Part shown: positions 31,851 to 31,857 of the stretch, piece by piece | Numbering within the stretch: position 1 is the stretch's first letter | How the letters are laid out: the number at the start of each line of letters is the position of its first letter | Source of the DNA: a virus | Length of the DNA: 31,857 bases | Direction: 5' to 3' (one strand) | Virus record (IMG/VR): IMGVR_UViG_3300017917_002063 | Span: 1 to 31,857 of that record | Position numbers and translations under genes: made by a program | The notes under the pieces: model-generated | The model's database searches: none | Seen by the model: only the letters and a program-made list of their open reading frames with translations | What the model was told of the DNA's origin: nothing

Positions 31851-31857
31851 CTATTCA

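Noticed and set aside
1-31857. tRNA, rRNA, integrase, insertion sequence or attachment site
   Set aside because: I saw no cloverleaf-like tRNA pattern, no recombinase or transposase frame, and no terminal inverted repeats. The window appears to be purely virion genes.

Overview
The window is a 31.9 kb block of late (virion) genes from a contractile-tailed, T4-like phage. Twenty-four complete genes and one partial gene all lie on the + strand, tightly packed, AT-rich, and all 25 end in TAA. The likely host is a member of the Bacteroidetes. Start codons are mostly preceded by A-rich sequence (AAATAAAATG type) with no Shine-Dalgarno, and the phage carries a ribosomal protein bS21 that resembles the Bacteroidetes form. 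No host gene, tRNA, integrase or lysis gene is visible, and the host assignment is an inference.

Layout. (1) 1-1635: the end of an unknown gene, two small proteins with capsid-targeting-like N-termini, a mini Dps/ferritin-like protein and bS21. (2) 1636-1819: a structured non-coding leader that ends in the only strong, well-spaced Shine-Dalgarno of the window. (3) 1820-4652: prohead scaffold (gp22-like) and major capsid protein (gp23-like), closed by a strong terminator. (4) 4743-5762: a short fibre with a C1q/TNF-like head, probably on the capsid or neck. (5) 5817-9449: neck and tail-completion genes (gp13-, gp14- and gp15-like) and two unknown small genes. (6) 9452-28088: an 18.6 kb adhesin island with six fibre genes of about 120 to 1516 residues, a glycine-rich adhesin, a GT-B glycosyltransferase and a Hint-domain/LamG adhesin. 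(7) 28159-31850: tail sheath (gp18), tail tube (gp19) and a gp26-like baseplate protein.

How the genes fit together. The scaffold, capsid, neck, sheath, tube and baseplate genes build a myovirus particle. The small 5' genes may supply proteins packaged in the head (CTS-like N-termini) or proteins that adjust host iron/DNA protection (Dps-like) and translation (bS21). The fibre genes are paralogous mosaics that share an SGSSQL-type repeat, heptad-like coiled-coil repeats, Mtd-like N-termini, S74 chaperone ends and two larger cassettes. The embedded glycosyltransferase could decorate them. A recurrent AT box (TATATTTATA or a near match) precedes most transcription-unit starts and is a candidate late promoter. 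Three hairpin-plus-T-run terminators punctuate the cluster.

The most notable observations are the Hint (intein-like) module inside a tail adhesin, the mini-Dps whose ferroxidase residues have exactly the Dps spacing, the bS21 gene directly followed by the one SD-led gene, and the AT-box promoter candidate.
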